From Sinonovacula constricta (Eukaryota > Mollusca > Bivalvia > Cardiida > Solecurtidae): a stretch of DNA of 64,000 nucleotides. The notes below the pieces were generated by a model that did no database searches, was not told where the DNA came from, and saw only the letters and a program-made list of their open reading frames with translations. The translations under genes were made by a program, and so were the position numbers. Positions 47,501 through 60,700 of the stretch are shown here, in pieces. Each line of letters begins with the position of its first letter. The stretch's first letter is position 1. The stretch covers positions 31,223,926-31,287,925 of the forward strand of contig CM017559.1 of the NCBI GenBank assembly GCA_007844125.1, read 5' to 3'.

Positions 47501-48772
47501 GTATTATAAATTGCAATCATTACACAAGTGGGTGTTTCAAAAGAAACAGTCACTGGAAAATGCTTTCATGGATTTTTTGTCTTTTCAAATTTGTTCTTTA
47601 TTTATATCCTTTCAGAAAGATGTTTCCTCTTTTGGGAACAATATTTTTTGAATCCTGTATAAACAGACACACTTTCCTCTTTTGTTACTTGCCTTCCACG
47701 TCTACTCACAGGCTTATACAATGACAATAAAATAAAACTTAAGCCGCTACAAATGTGGACTACAGATCCGTAAAACATCTTTTGTGAAAAGGACATTATT
47801 TGCTCCAACGGGGAGCTATGTCCGCACTGATAATGCTTAAGACCCCACATTCATCTACGACCGCTGAGAGCTATAATTATTATTCACCTACTTAATTAAA
47901 TTTCGATTTCTTTGCTATTCTGCAAAAGAATGCCTCATTAATCAGAAATGTGTTTCTATAAGGTATTATAGACATTTTGTCGATTCAGTAGTGTACTTAA
48001 CGTTTAATTTGGCTGCCATTGTCTTGTAGACATTTTGTATGTTCAGTAGTTTTATTTGGCTGCCATTATATGAAGTAATTTTTAAATGAATAAACCAGTA
48101 AACGATTTCTCACTCACGTAACTATTAGCTTACCGACACATTAATCATGTTCCCCCCACCCCCACCCCCACTTGCCACGCGCGCGTTCACATCCTCACTT
48201 TCGCCCTCTTATATATGTGTGTAACGTTTAAAAAGGAATTCTTATATACAAAATAAACATCCAATAATTACATGTCAGAGATTCATAAGCCTGAAACACA
48301 TTTTACATGCCCGAAGTTTGGTTTCAGAAACAGTAACAATAAGGTCTTTTTAAAGTTAAATGTTTGTTATTGTACTGTAACTGGAGAAATCATCAGTGCA
48401 AAATCCGACCAATTTCTTTCTGGGCTTACTTAAAAAACAACAACAATAAAACAACAACAAAAACGACAACAAACAAGCAACAAAACAACAGCAACAACAA
48501 AAACCACTGGTCCGTCGGGCGACAAACCTGATAAAATTCACATGTCCGCACTAAAAATTTAGTCGCCACGGACGATCGGACGTGTGTTAACTTCGATGAC
48601 TGTATCCTGGCATCTTAACATATCATTTGCATCTTATTATTCTCATATTTCGCATAAACGATGTTTGAAAATGCGAGCCGCCAGTAGCTAGAATACGGAC
48701 TGCCTTTATCGTATACACAACAATTATTCACAACGCCTTTTTAAACATTGTATTGCCTTTATTTCAGATGAA

Positions 48773-51700
48773 ATGGGATCATCTTCTTCAGTCAAAGACG
48801 AAGCCCCAAACAAGACCACTAATGAGATAAGAACCATTTCAGCTCGGCTAAGAAGTATTAAGACGAACAACCTACCGCCAGAAAACACTGCGTCAATACC
48901 TATTTTGAAGATTTCTCCAGAATCCAATATGGCGACCAGTGCTAAAGCCGGTCAAGGTCGATTAGCTCTGCAACATCGCCCATCGTCCATTACGATCACG
49001 TCGCTCCGACCAGACACGAATGACGAAGAAATGCTGGAGACAAAACTTGTTAAAGCGACACCCGGGCTGCGAACAACGTTCGCAGGCTTTGAGGACTGTC
49101 GGAAATTTCTTCTTGACGAAAAGAAGCGAGATATATTCTATTTTCCCGATCTCCAGAAACTGTTACAACAAAAGGTGCTATGTTCGTTCGCGAAGTACGA
49201 AGAGGACGAGATTCGGACTGCACTGGGGAACAAACTGGCCAAAACTGGGTAGGTGCCTAGAAAGTTGCGACAATATCAATGCCAGACCCTCTTTTTAGTA
49301 TAGTAAATAGATGAGGATAGATTTATTCTGTTGATTTTACGGACTTCCTGTACACTTGTTTGGGCTAATTATTATTGTTTTTCTGTTTGTTTTTTACGTA
49401 AAATTGTACTAATGATTATATTTGAATAGTCGTTAGGGTGAACAATATTGTTATTCTACGATTTAAGTATCTAGGATGTTAACGTCTTCTTCCGAATTCT
49501 TCCATATCAATGCCAAGTTGGACGATCAATACGTAAAAGAGGGGAACGTTTTAATTTACTTGAGAGTAAGAGAAATACCATATTAATTCAAGTTTCTATG
49601 AGAATTACAATATTTATTAATATTTAAACATGCACTAGTCACATGTATGAAAAAAATGAAAAATGCAAGCTGAATGCCAAGGTGTCAAGAACACTTGAGA
49701 CGAACTTTTTTACAGTGATCACTTCTGAACGGTCGGACGGCTAAAGAGCCGACAGGGACGCTTTAACCAGTCTAAGCTCGAACTTCATGTCCTATTTCTC
49801 TAATACGGTGTAAATGGAAATGTCCCATCAAAGTGAGACAACTTACATTATGTACCCGGAAGTATTTGGAAGTAAAGTAACAATCAAAGGAAAGTCAACC
49901 TGTTTACACGGCGCCGTTCAGGAGAGCGAAGCTCTGCGTGTGTGGAGAAAATAATGTAGCAGGGAATAATAGATATTCGCAGGAATGTCTTGATCAGTGT
50001 GTGTTTCCTTTCTCTCTTAGAAATGAACCCAATTCTACCTGGGGTAGCAGTTCAGTAAAAGTATCAATGTAGCTGACAACAAGAACACATTATAAAGCAA
50101 ACTCCCCGCAGTGATTACTTCCCTTGACAGTACATTATATCACTGCCACCAGCAAGTTTTTCGCCCAAACACATGCGGATAGTTTTTTTTTATTTTCAGT
50201 TTTTTGGACTTATCTTCTCAAAATATAGTATCTTTCCTTTAAAAATATTAATTTATCATATTAAAAGTAAAAAGTAACTTAAAATATGAAAAAAATATGA
50301 AAATATGTAAGTCTTTCGTGGCCAATCGGAACACCTCGGATAATTCACGAATCATCGTGGCGTGTTTATGGAGGCCGCCATGTTTACTTCACGTGATACT
50401 CTATCGTCACGTGATCCTTGCTGGGGGCAGAGATTTAAGTAACAACGCGTGACGTAATCGCTGTGAGGAGATTGATTATAAAGCAATAGCAAACGCATCG
50501 TTAGAAGGAAAACAACTATTGGATATCGAAATAGCCATGAACATTGATAGTTTATTGTATATCTGAAATGCTTCCTGAAATTAGTTAATGCCATTACTAA
50601 TAAGATAAATAATTTTTATTCATGATCCTTTTCTTAGTCCATCATCCATGTGGCGCCTTCGATGTTATTTATCCACCATCTTTCTTTCTACTTGTTACAT
50701 ACGAATTCACATTTGATTAAACACATCAATGAAGTATTCTCATTAATTCAGGTTCGTGACCCCGTTGGTGAACTATTATGCATTTGTTCTGGACGAACAT
50801 GGAATCGATTCAGTTACCAATACGCTGTTTGACGAGTCAGAGGATGATACTTTGGACATTGTGCGCGTGTTTCGTGACGTCATGTGGAACTTCTCGGACG
50901 GGAGCCACGCTTTCACAGAATGTCTGGCGGAAACTGATATATTTCAGAGACTTCTGGGAGATCTAAAGGACATATACAGCGATGGACTGGATTATTTAGA
51001 GGTAGTAAAATGTTTAGTCAGTGAAAAGAGGTACACAGCTTTGAGATCAAAGCAAAATTATCGTGACACATGTTGATGTCAGAATTAGACCATGTACAAT
51101 TGAGATTTAACTTACCAAGTTAAATGGGGTTTTTTTTATATTCAGAACATACGTAATTGCAAACATCCGGAGGCTCCTGTTCATGGTTTCGTGGTCTTTT
51201 CAAGGAGACATTAAACATGCCACTGCAAATGTATGCTACTTTTACCAGACACGAGTGTAGAAGCAGTCGAAATGCTTTACTTTACAAAATTAGGCACTGG
51301 TCTTTACAAAAAAAATACACAGGCAAAACACACTCTAAAGACAAAACAACAACAACAACAACAAAAACAAACAAACAAGAGTTTTTGAACAGTTTTGTTT
51401 TACTGTTTCATTCATGTGCACAAATATTAAACATCCGAGTTGCACAAAGCCATTAGAGTCGAATATGAAAATTCCGCAATGGTTGATAAAGCTATTAGCT
51501 TTAGATATAAAAATACATTATAGTGGATAGGGCCCATTAGTTTCAAATATCAACATTTCAATATTGTGGATTAGGCCATTTGCATTAGATTTCACATTTG
51601 TCAAAATTTAGATTGTTGCTTCAAACGTCACAATTTCTAGATTGTTCATTAAGCAATTTTCGCCGAATATCGACTGCAGTTTATTTTGTGTGTTTCCAAA

Positions 51701-54700
51701 TTCAAATCTTTCTTTCAGCAAAGCACTGACATGTTTGCATTCAGCTCTGCAATTAGTATTCTACACAACTGTGCCCGCAATATGAACATAGACAGGGACA
51801 AGTTCCGGGCCCTGAATGCCACCGAAGTTATCCGCCCCTTCCTGAAGTCAACAGTCATGTGTGAGTAAATTTATTCATGTATACATTTGGTGTTATAGCG
51901 AATGCATTGGTTAGCTCTGGTTTGATCTATATCACAATAACATTACAATAACCATTCTTTTGACGTCCAGCTAATATGTGGTCCAGACAAATGTCTTTGT
52001 AGAACCACAGATCAGCTGATAGCATCTTCCATAACAGAGGTATCGCCCAGTTTCGATTTCTTTTCACATACGCATGCAAATAGGTCTAAAATGTTGAACA
52101 TCTTTGTTAGTTGCATTACAAGAAAAACACGCAAGATACCTGTACTTAATACTTCCTCTTAAAGGTGGTATCCGGCAGTTTGAATATATTTTTTAAATAA
52201 CTAAATTTATTACCTGAAATAGGTCCTGCTAAATGTTGTTCATTGATGTCATAGACCTGTGTGAGTAGTGAAGCATCTATCCACACTTGTAATTGCAAAC
52301 TATCTGAGCCAATCGGAACTCCTCGGGTAATTCCGTCCTCGGGACAATCATTCCTCGGACGTATCTGGTGCAATGAAATCATGATCGTTTTGTTAGCCGG
52401 AAGTCGAAAGAATATGCCAAAAATGTAGTTCGCACAAAGCATAAACAATTTTGTCGTTTGACAGCTGTTTTGTTTGCTGCGCTTTGTAAATAAACTTGGA
52501 TGATTTAAATTTGAAGCAGCCACAAATTGAAGTTTAACTGGCATCCTACTATAGTGCGCTGTCATCCGAGCTGCCATCTTTGTTTTGACCTTCTGTCACA
52601 AAATAAGTCCCATTTAGGGAAATGGCCGAGGTGATCCGACTACCTACATACATCCGAGAGATGATTCGTGAATTATCCGAGGTGTTCCGGTTGTATCTGA
52701 GCCAGACTGCAGTTTTCTATTTTTAAACCAAGGCAACCATATCGTGACCAGTACTGACCACTCACTTTTGAGATCACTTTATGTCGTCATCCGGCTATTC
52801 CGCGCTAACGTCTATATCTATTTTTAGCAAAGATCACTAGCGTGCTTATTTGTAGATTTGGAAAGAATGACCATTTAGAGTGATTTTTTTCGCGATTAGT
52901 ACCGTCCAGCAAAATAGGTAGTGTTCAAAATAGTGTTTATTTACACTAAAGTATGAGTTTATGCAGAATTGATGCCTAAATTTCCCGAAGCGCTGGTAGA
53001 AGATATTGTTACATGCATTTGATATAGGCAAACTGTCGGATACCATCTTAAATCAATCAATGCGTGATGTGTTGACCTTCCTTTATCCATGGTACCGCAA
53101 CGTTCGATACAGGTAGGAGTTCCTGCCCTTGTTGGCGTCTTTTGTGTAAGAGTTTGAAAGTTATATTATCATTCGATATAGTGTGTACACACACAAATGT
53201 TATATACACTGATAACAGTTAAAATAATCTTATTGGATTTCTGATCTACTATTCAATCATTTGTTTACATCAAAGCTCGAGAAATGCCTTGTGTATGCGT
53301 ATACATGTAATTTGTTCAGTTCTCATTTTAAAAGATATTTATGTTTGTTTTGTCATATATCGCATCGATACAGTTATGACAATTTTGGCAACGTCCAACT
53401 AGAAGACCTTTAAGCATAAAAGGTCTCGCCTTGACCAGGACTTACATCTCGGCGACTCGAACCACACGGCCACAGGCGCTCCTACATTTTATTCTTACAC
53501 ATGCATACGTACATTATACTTGTGTCGAACTTTCAGACGTTAAGATGATCACCCTGCTGACTCTTGGCAACATAATTAAGGAGAATGAGGTTGCGACATT
53601 GACCACTGACGAGGATTTGTTCGAGTTCCTGCTCGGTTCCATCAAGACGGCAGTTTCTGCCAAGGACCGGAAGTGCCATGGCTTTCATCTGTTCGAGCTC
53701 CTAGACGGCATGGCTTCACTGGCTCAGAGTGACGGCAACAAGGAGCTGATTATGTCAAAAAATCCCCTGGGACTGATAACAAAGATCCTAGAACAAGGGC
53801 AACAACCCCCGGAACTCATTGCCTCCGTAAAGCTCGTCTGGCAGCTGGCTTTCCTAGATGCTAACAAGGAGCTGATTCTGGTAAACTTTGATGTCATTAC
53901 GTGTTCACTGAACTCAATTTTAAGTGAATGTTCGTTTGATCACAATTATGTCAGATATTATCTTTATATTTTCAATAAATAAAAGAACATTACACAGCAA
54001 CAACACATTTTCTTTCTTGGCAGGGGTCTTCATATTTTCAAAATGTCTTCGTTAAGATACATGCAAGCGTTTTATATATACTTTACTGATTCGCACCGAA
54101 ATTGACGGAAGCCACAAGACCCAAAAGACGTAAATGGAGAAAAACAAATGCCAGAATGTCTTGGTATTTGTTGTTTACTGTGTATTTGTAGAAATAAATC
54201 TCTGAATGCCGATGATAAAAGATTCAGATGTGCCCTATTATATACTATGTTCCATAATGTTTACTTACCTTACTAATTACCATTTTCTACAGCTTTAAAG
54301 TATTTTATTACCAATAAAAACGCTTATCTTTTATAAAATCGTAGTGCATTTTTTTATAAAAATCATAGTGGAATGTACATTTTTAATATTAAACATGAAG
54401 TCATTAATCTACATCACATTGCTTATGGTATATTTCGAAACTTCTGCTGCATTTTTTCCAGAAAGACAAGAATCTGGTGAAACTTCTGCTGCATTTTTTT
54501 CCAGAAAGACAAGAATTAGGTGAAACTTCTGCTGCATTTCTTTTTCCAGAAAGACAAGAATTTGGTGACGGTTCTAGAGCGACTCAAAAACAATTCGAAC
54601 TATGGACTGCAGTACGCGGCTAAGAAGGCGTGGTTTGTCCTTGTGGGAATGGATAAACGCATTGAAGAAGGTAATAATGCTCATTGGACATCGCGTTCTG

Positions 54701-57700
54701 TGTTCCTATAATAACAAGCTTGTAAATGCATTACCATTAAATAGTACTTTCCGAGAAATAAGGGTCGATGCATATGTCTGATATTCCTTTGCAGCTAAAA
54801 CACTGACAGACGGTCTGAATGTTTTGTTTTTTTCAGCACGGGATATAGTGCGTTGCAGGGGCGGATCCAGGAAAGTTTTGGTGGTTGTGATGAGGGGGTG
54901 GGGGTATGAATCAAGAACCATTCAACTTTATCGCAGAAAATACTAGATATATACACAGTACGGAACCCTTACTTCGATCTTAGCCGTCAACAAAATGTAC
55001 CGTAAAATCTTAGTATTATTTTAGCTTACATGAATGCCTTTTCACAACTCTACTCTTTTACCTGGATGCACCCGACCACGGATCCATCCCTGGTGCGTTG
55101 GTTTGGTCTCCAATTATCAGTCTACAGACATAATCTTTATCATCTTTAGAAAAATACTATATATTTATTAATTCAAGGTTCAATTATGATTGTTAATATA
55201 TAATCTTGTTTGAGCGGCATATTGTTGACAATATTTATCTCAAGTTAGAAGCCTACATGCCAAATATTTAGAACATGACAATAGTTCAAGTCGTGTCTGT
55301 GACCACCATGGTATCATCGGAATAGGTTAAAGGAACTTGGAATATGATCTTATCTATATCCATAAAGGGAGGTTAAGGCTTTGAGAGGATAGCGGGGATT
55401 GGGGTGAGTGATATTAGGCAAGGGGTTGGGATTAGAGTCTTACTGACGTTGACCAAAGTTTGACAGTAAACCCATGCGCATCACGTGTGACTTATTCCTG
55501 TGTATAATACACAAATGAAGTGTTCAAGCTGTGATCACAAAGCAAAGCATCCTTGATGGGCTCTAAAAAAGGCCATTTCCAAGTTGTTGCTTTTTTCATG
55601 TTACATTAACGGCATATTTTATGCCGAACATCGTTTCCTTATTATTGCGAAAATGTATGGACTATTATTTCTTAGACATGATTTTTGCCCAAAACTAACA
55701 AATGAGTCAAATATGACAAAGTAAAAAAATAAACATTAAATAAGTTTTATGGTAAAACATTTCAGAACCAGTTTCTGCCGCGTCTTTTGGTGAAAACAAG
55801 CTGAAACATATCATGATCAGCTATAACTGGGGCGACAAAACGGAAGTCTTAAAGGTATGTAGATTGCTTCAATACTTAGAATTTACTGATGTTACCGTGT
55901 TCCCGTCAAAACTGGTTAAATAAATTAACATGGGTGTCGTTTCGTCAAAAGTCTTAAAACATGTTTATAATTATATGACCACAAAAAATCATAGTGCGTT
56001 TCAATTACATGATTTAGACTCAATGCCATTTAGAAATTGGTGAAAATTATCGATCTGCATTTGTGCCGATCACTATTAGTGGTCCTAAGACTAAAGATGA
56101 AATGGTCCCCCCTGATTGAAACCTAAATAATTTCTCAAATAATAATGCAACTATAATTCAAAGGAGCAAATCGAGCTAGTGTTGTGTTACCGAATAAATG
56201 CACGGTGCAAAATAGGCAAGTTATTCCTGAATTACGTCCATGATCATTTAACAAAAGCGGCACAGTATTACTGAAATGAAACTATATTTTTAAACAAAGA
56301 AGCTTTCAACAATGAAAGTTGAAATTGGAACTGCAGTCATGCCAAAAATGGTTGTTAAAAAAAATGGGTTTTTTGCCGAGTTCTGTCGATTATATTTCAG
56401 ATTTAATTTCGCCTGATTGCATATACCTAGCAATATCAAATGTTGTTAAGTGTGTGATCTTTAGACTGAGTCATTTTGGACTGGGTTTTGTGGTGCAGAT
56501 GAACGAAAACTCCAGCGCCAATCATCATAGTGATGAAGTTATCTGCGATGAGCTCGAAATACTTCAACGGATGCCAAAATATGGTGCATTTAGTTACGAA
56601 TTCCAAACCTTCATCTGTTAAACTATGTAAAATGGCGGTCAATGCAAATGCCTGAGACTCAGTTTTTGGTATGTTGATATTAGCAGAAGTATCGCCAGTC
56701 ATGAGTGTCATTACTTTTTAATGATTTTACCACAAGCCTTCTTTGCATACTCACATTATTGATAGATTTTTAAACACAATATCACTGGAGTTTTTACAAG
56801 GCTTGATGCAAAATCGCACTTTAAGATTCACAGCTCTTGATACAAAGTCGCACTTTCAGATCCGCAGCACTCAGTACTTAATACTTTCAAACTGACTATA
56901 ACTGATACTAAATCTCACATATATTTTAGATCCACAACACTTTATTCAAAGACTTACTTTTAAATCACAGCAGTTCAAAACCTCACTTTCAGATCTACAG
57001 TGCTCTGGTTGCCCATGGTTACCCGGTATGGATAGATATTCATGAGATGGGCAAGTACCCGAATATCCTGGACGGCATGTCGGAAGCAGTGGAACAGGCC
57101 CTAGTGGTGCTCGTATGTTTTTCTGAGAAATACAAGAACAGCCAGAACTGTAGGACTGGTGAGTATCGCTGCTTTTTCCCGTACTGATACTGTCACATTA
57201 GCCAACTAAATTCCACATTAATGAAGATCCCTTATCTTGGCGGCCATCTTTGATGGCAACTTCATTGGATTTTCAGATGATTTGTATAGAAGCGTAAATT
57301 TTATTTTCTTGTAATTTCTTAATTTGTGGTCCAAGAATTAAAAGCTTACACCATTGGAAAGCTCCTGAAATGCATATTTTAAGATACATTATTTTTAGAA
57401 TTGATAAATGCACAAAGAATTAACTCACAGAAATAAATAAAATTATTTGCTCATCCTTATACAAAATGAACTGTGTATCTTTTTTACCTTTTTAACTATC
57501 AAAATATAGTTTTGATATTTAAAATACTTCATGAAGGCTTTTAAATTTGATATAAAATTCAATAAAATATAATGAAAAAATGAAATAAAAACACAGTGGT
57601 GAGTTTAATACAGCACATATTTCCAAATTTTCGGCCTGCACTAGCTTCTGCCCTCAAAGATGGCTGCCATAAATGGTCTTATCAGAGCCTATGACATCAC

Positions 57701-60700
57701 ATGGAAACTTTCTATTTGGGACAATACAAGATAATAATAATGGCCTAATACTTAATACTTAAGCGGGACAGATTATGCCATTCGGCTTACAAAATGCAAC
57801 AGCAAATAAATAACAAACTGTGTTTAAACCAAGAGGTTGTAATTTATCTTGTGTTTATTTTTACAGAAGCTGAGTACGCCTTCACCCGGAAGAAAGAAGT
57901 GGTTCCCCTAAAGATGCAGCGCGGGTACCAGGCAGATGGTTGGCTTGGTGCTTTCCTTGGTACCCGGCTTTACATCGAGTTTTCGCACCACTATCCGTTC
58001 GACAAACAGATGGAAAAACTGCTCGAGTCTTTGGTACAGCCTTACTTAACATCCATGCTAAGTGCGACAGTTATAACGACTTGATATCTGAATGCATAGC
58101 AAAATTCGTTTTTTTATTAGTGTGTATGTAACTGACCGTAATTTTCTCAAAGTTCTCAACGATTCCTCGTGATTGCTTAGGTACGTAATCGTTGAATACG
58201 GAAAAAAACATTCGAACGATGAATTTTTAAGTTGGAACTTGATTATTGCCTTCACTCATCGATAGTACATTAAAAAAAGTCCCACAAAACATCAACAGTG
58301 TACTGATAGTGTGACTTTAAAGTTTGGAGTTACATAGATTGGATAAGAAAACATAAGTGACAATACTACCGAAACAATTTGCCGTTGTTAATTAACCAAT
58401 GAGCTTACGTTTATTTTCTAGCCCCGCCCATCTACGATGAAAATCCCGCCTTTTAGGAGTGAAAGGGAGGGAAACCATCGCAGCACTTCTCAGTTCCCTG
58501 TCACCCATGCTTCCAGAAAAACAGTCAAAGATTGGACAAAGGAAGATGTGGAAAAATGGGCGAGCGAATATAAGATGCAGTAAGTGCTGGGTAATTTAAT
58601 GTCAAACAATACCAGTGTGTATAAGGGGAATTAAGTGCTATTTGATATCAAGAAAGACAGACCCAGTGTCTGCAAGATGCAGTAAGTGTATTTTGATGTG
58701 TAAAAAGTGCGAGCCAGGCGCGTTTCTGCCATTACGCACTTTACGCACGTGCGTAACCTCCGTTCGAAAATTCGGAAAATCTAAAAGTACCAAAAACACT
58801 AGGAATATCGATACCTTTCCCGGGATAGGAATGCTATATTTTGTTTCCCCAGTTTCTATGTTAAAAAAATCTTATTACCACGCCATTCAAGTTGAAAAGG
58901 TCGTTCATATTTTGCGTTAAGTTCCTCGCATGTCCGCATTTTACCCGTTTTTCATTAGAAAAGAACCGAATATATTCAAAAGTATTACTACAAAGGTTAT
59001 TTCCCTTGTAATTGTGCGTAACTTCAAAAACGGCCCAGATACGCGCCTGGTGCGAGCGAACATTTAAGCATGTTGTGCTGATATTTTGATGTGAAAAATA
59101 TGGGCGAGCAAGTATAAGATGCAGTTAGTTTGATGTGGAAAAAAAGACAGCAAGTATGAGATGAGTGAGTGAAAGATGCAGCATGTTATGTGTAATTATA
59201 TGTGGGAAAATGGATCAGTGAGTGTAAGATGCAGTATGTTCCGATGCAGTATGTTCCGTGTAATTATATGTGGTAAAATGTTTGAGCGAGTGTAAGATGC
59301 TGTATGTTCCGTATAAGTTTATGTGGTAAAATGGGTTAGCGAGTGTAAGATGGAGTATGTTCCGTGTAATTTAATGTGGGAAAATGGGTAAGCGAGTGTA
59401 AGATGGAGTATGTTCCGTGTAATTTAATCGGGGAAAATGGGTAAGCGAGTGTAAGATGGAGTATGTTCCGTGTAATTTAATGTGGGAAAATGGGTTAGCG
59501 AGTGCAAGATGGAGTATATTCCGTGTAATTTAATGTGGGAAAATGGGTTAGCGAGTGTAAGATGGAGTATGTTCCGTGTAATTTAATGTGGGAAAATGGG
59601 TTTGTGAGTGTAAGATGAAGTATGTTCCGTGTAATTTAATGTGGGAAAATGGGTTTGTGAGTGTAGGATGGAATAAGTATTGTTTAATGTGATGTGTAAA
59701 AAGGAATGTAAGGCACACTAATGCAGTTACTTGATTGTGTAACAGAAAGATTGATATCTATGAGTTTATTTTAATATTCTTGTCAAGAGCATTACCATTG
59801 ATGCATACTGTATGAATACGACGTGTCTTTAGATACTTTCTTGCAAAACTATATTCAAGAAATGCATATCCTCGGATAGCCACGCCAGACCGGTCTATAT
59901 AAAGATATCCGTCGATTTGGTTAGCCGTAGATTTATCAGTGTTTTATGGAAAGCGTCATTCAAATAATGTTAATGAAGTGTTAAAAAAGATCCATAATGG
60001 TCACTTGTTTTATATTTCAGGGGAAGTGCTTTTACGAAAGTGTCGAAAATGAGTGGAGACCAATTGCAGTTTATTCGTGAAGTTTTTACAAAGGTTTGTT
60101 AATCTATTAAACATTATATAGTTCTAAGAAAGATATAAAGGTGCACTTCATAAGCGCTTTCTAGAGAAAACATGATATATACTTTCAAAAATGTTTGTAT
60201 AGAAATACATTGCTCTAACACAATGTTGATTATAGTAGAGGCCTGGCCCGGTTTTCACGTAAAAACTTAAGTACGTCCTCATGCTCAAGTCTGAGCACCG
60301 TGCTCAAATCCGTGCTCAACTTGAGTAAAAAAAAAAGAGTTCCGTTTCACAAATGTTCTCATACTCAATGACGTTCTCAAATATCTAAGTTGAACTCGCA
60401 AGTTTGAAAATGCTATGGGGCATTCTCTACTTATTTGAGCATGCTCAAATCTCAAATATGGCTGACCTCGAACGCCGCATTCAGCGATCGTATCTTTTAA
60501 TGGTGGGTCAAAGGTAGGAACCGACAGTTTGGCCCAAAATCGATTTTCTCAAATGACCAAATAAGTCATTGCTATCTGTAGAGTTCCTGCAAAATGCTGT
60601 TCATTGATGTCCTAGATCCGTGTCAAGCATAAATCAGCACTCGTCACTGCAAACAGGTATTTCCTATCCGAGCCACTCTGCAGAGATAGCTATATTTAAA

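Larger units (their letters stand above)
40198..48767. other. Intergenic region between MAU2 and the TIR gene
   Basis: No gene is supported. It holds SINEs at 42692, 44462 and 46874, a TTAA-MITE fragment at 46081-46276, a 49-bp minisatellite at 43490-44035, GGT/GTA-rich triplets at 46684-46870, ATT/ATC repeats at 47435-47500 and CAACAA-rich DNA at 48430-48505. A possible non-coding first exon of the TIR gene may end at 46590 (AATCGG|GTGAGT), which is speculative. AATAAAG at 40677 could be a distal MAU2 poly(A) signal. Confidence 0.4.

Noticed and set aside
47262..47516. Asp/Asn-rich minus-strand frame
   Set aside because: Translation of an ATC/ATT microsatellite.
52146..52577. 143-codon minus-strand open frame
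   Set aside because: It spans the junction of two nested MITEs and shows no recognisable domain.
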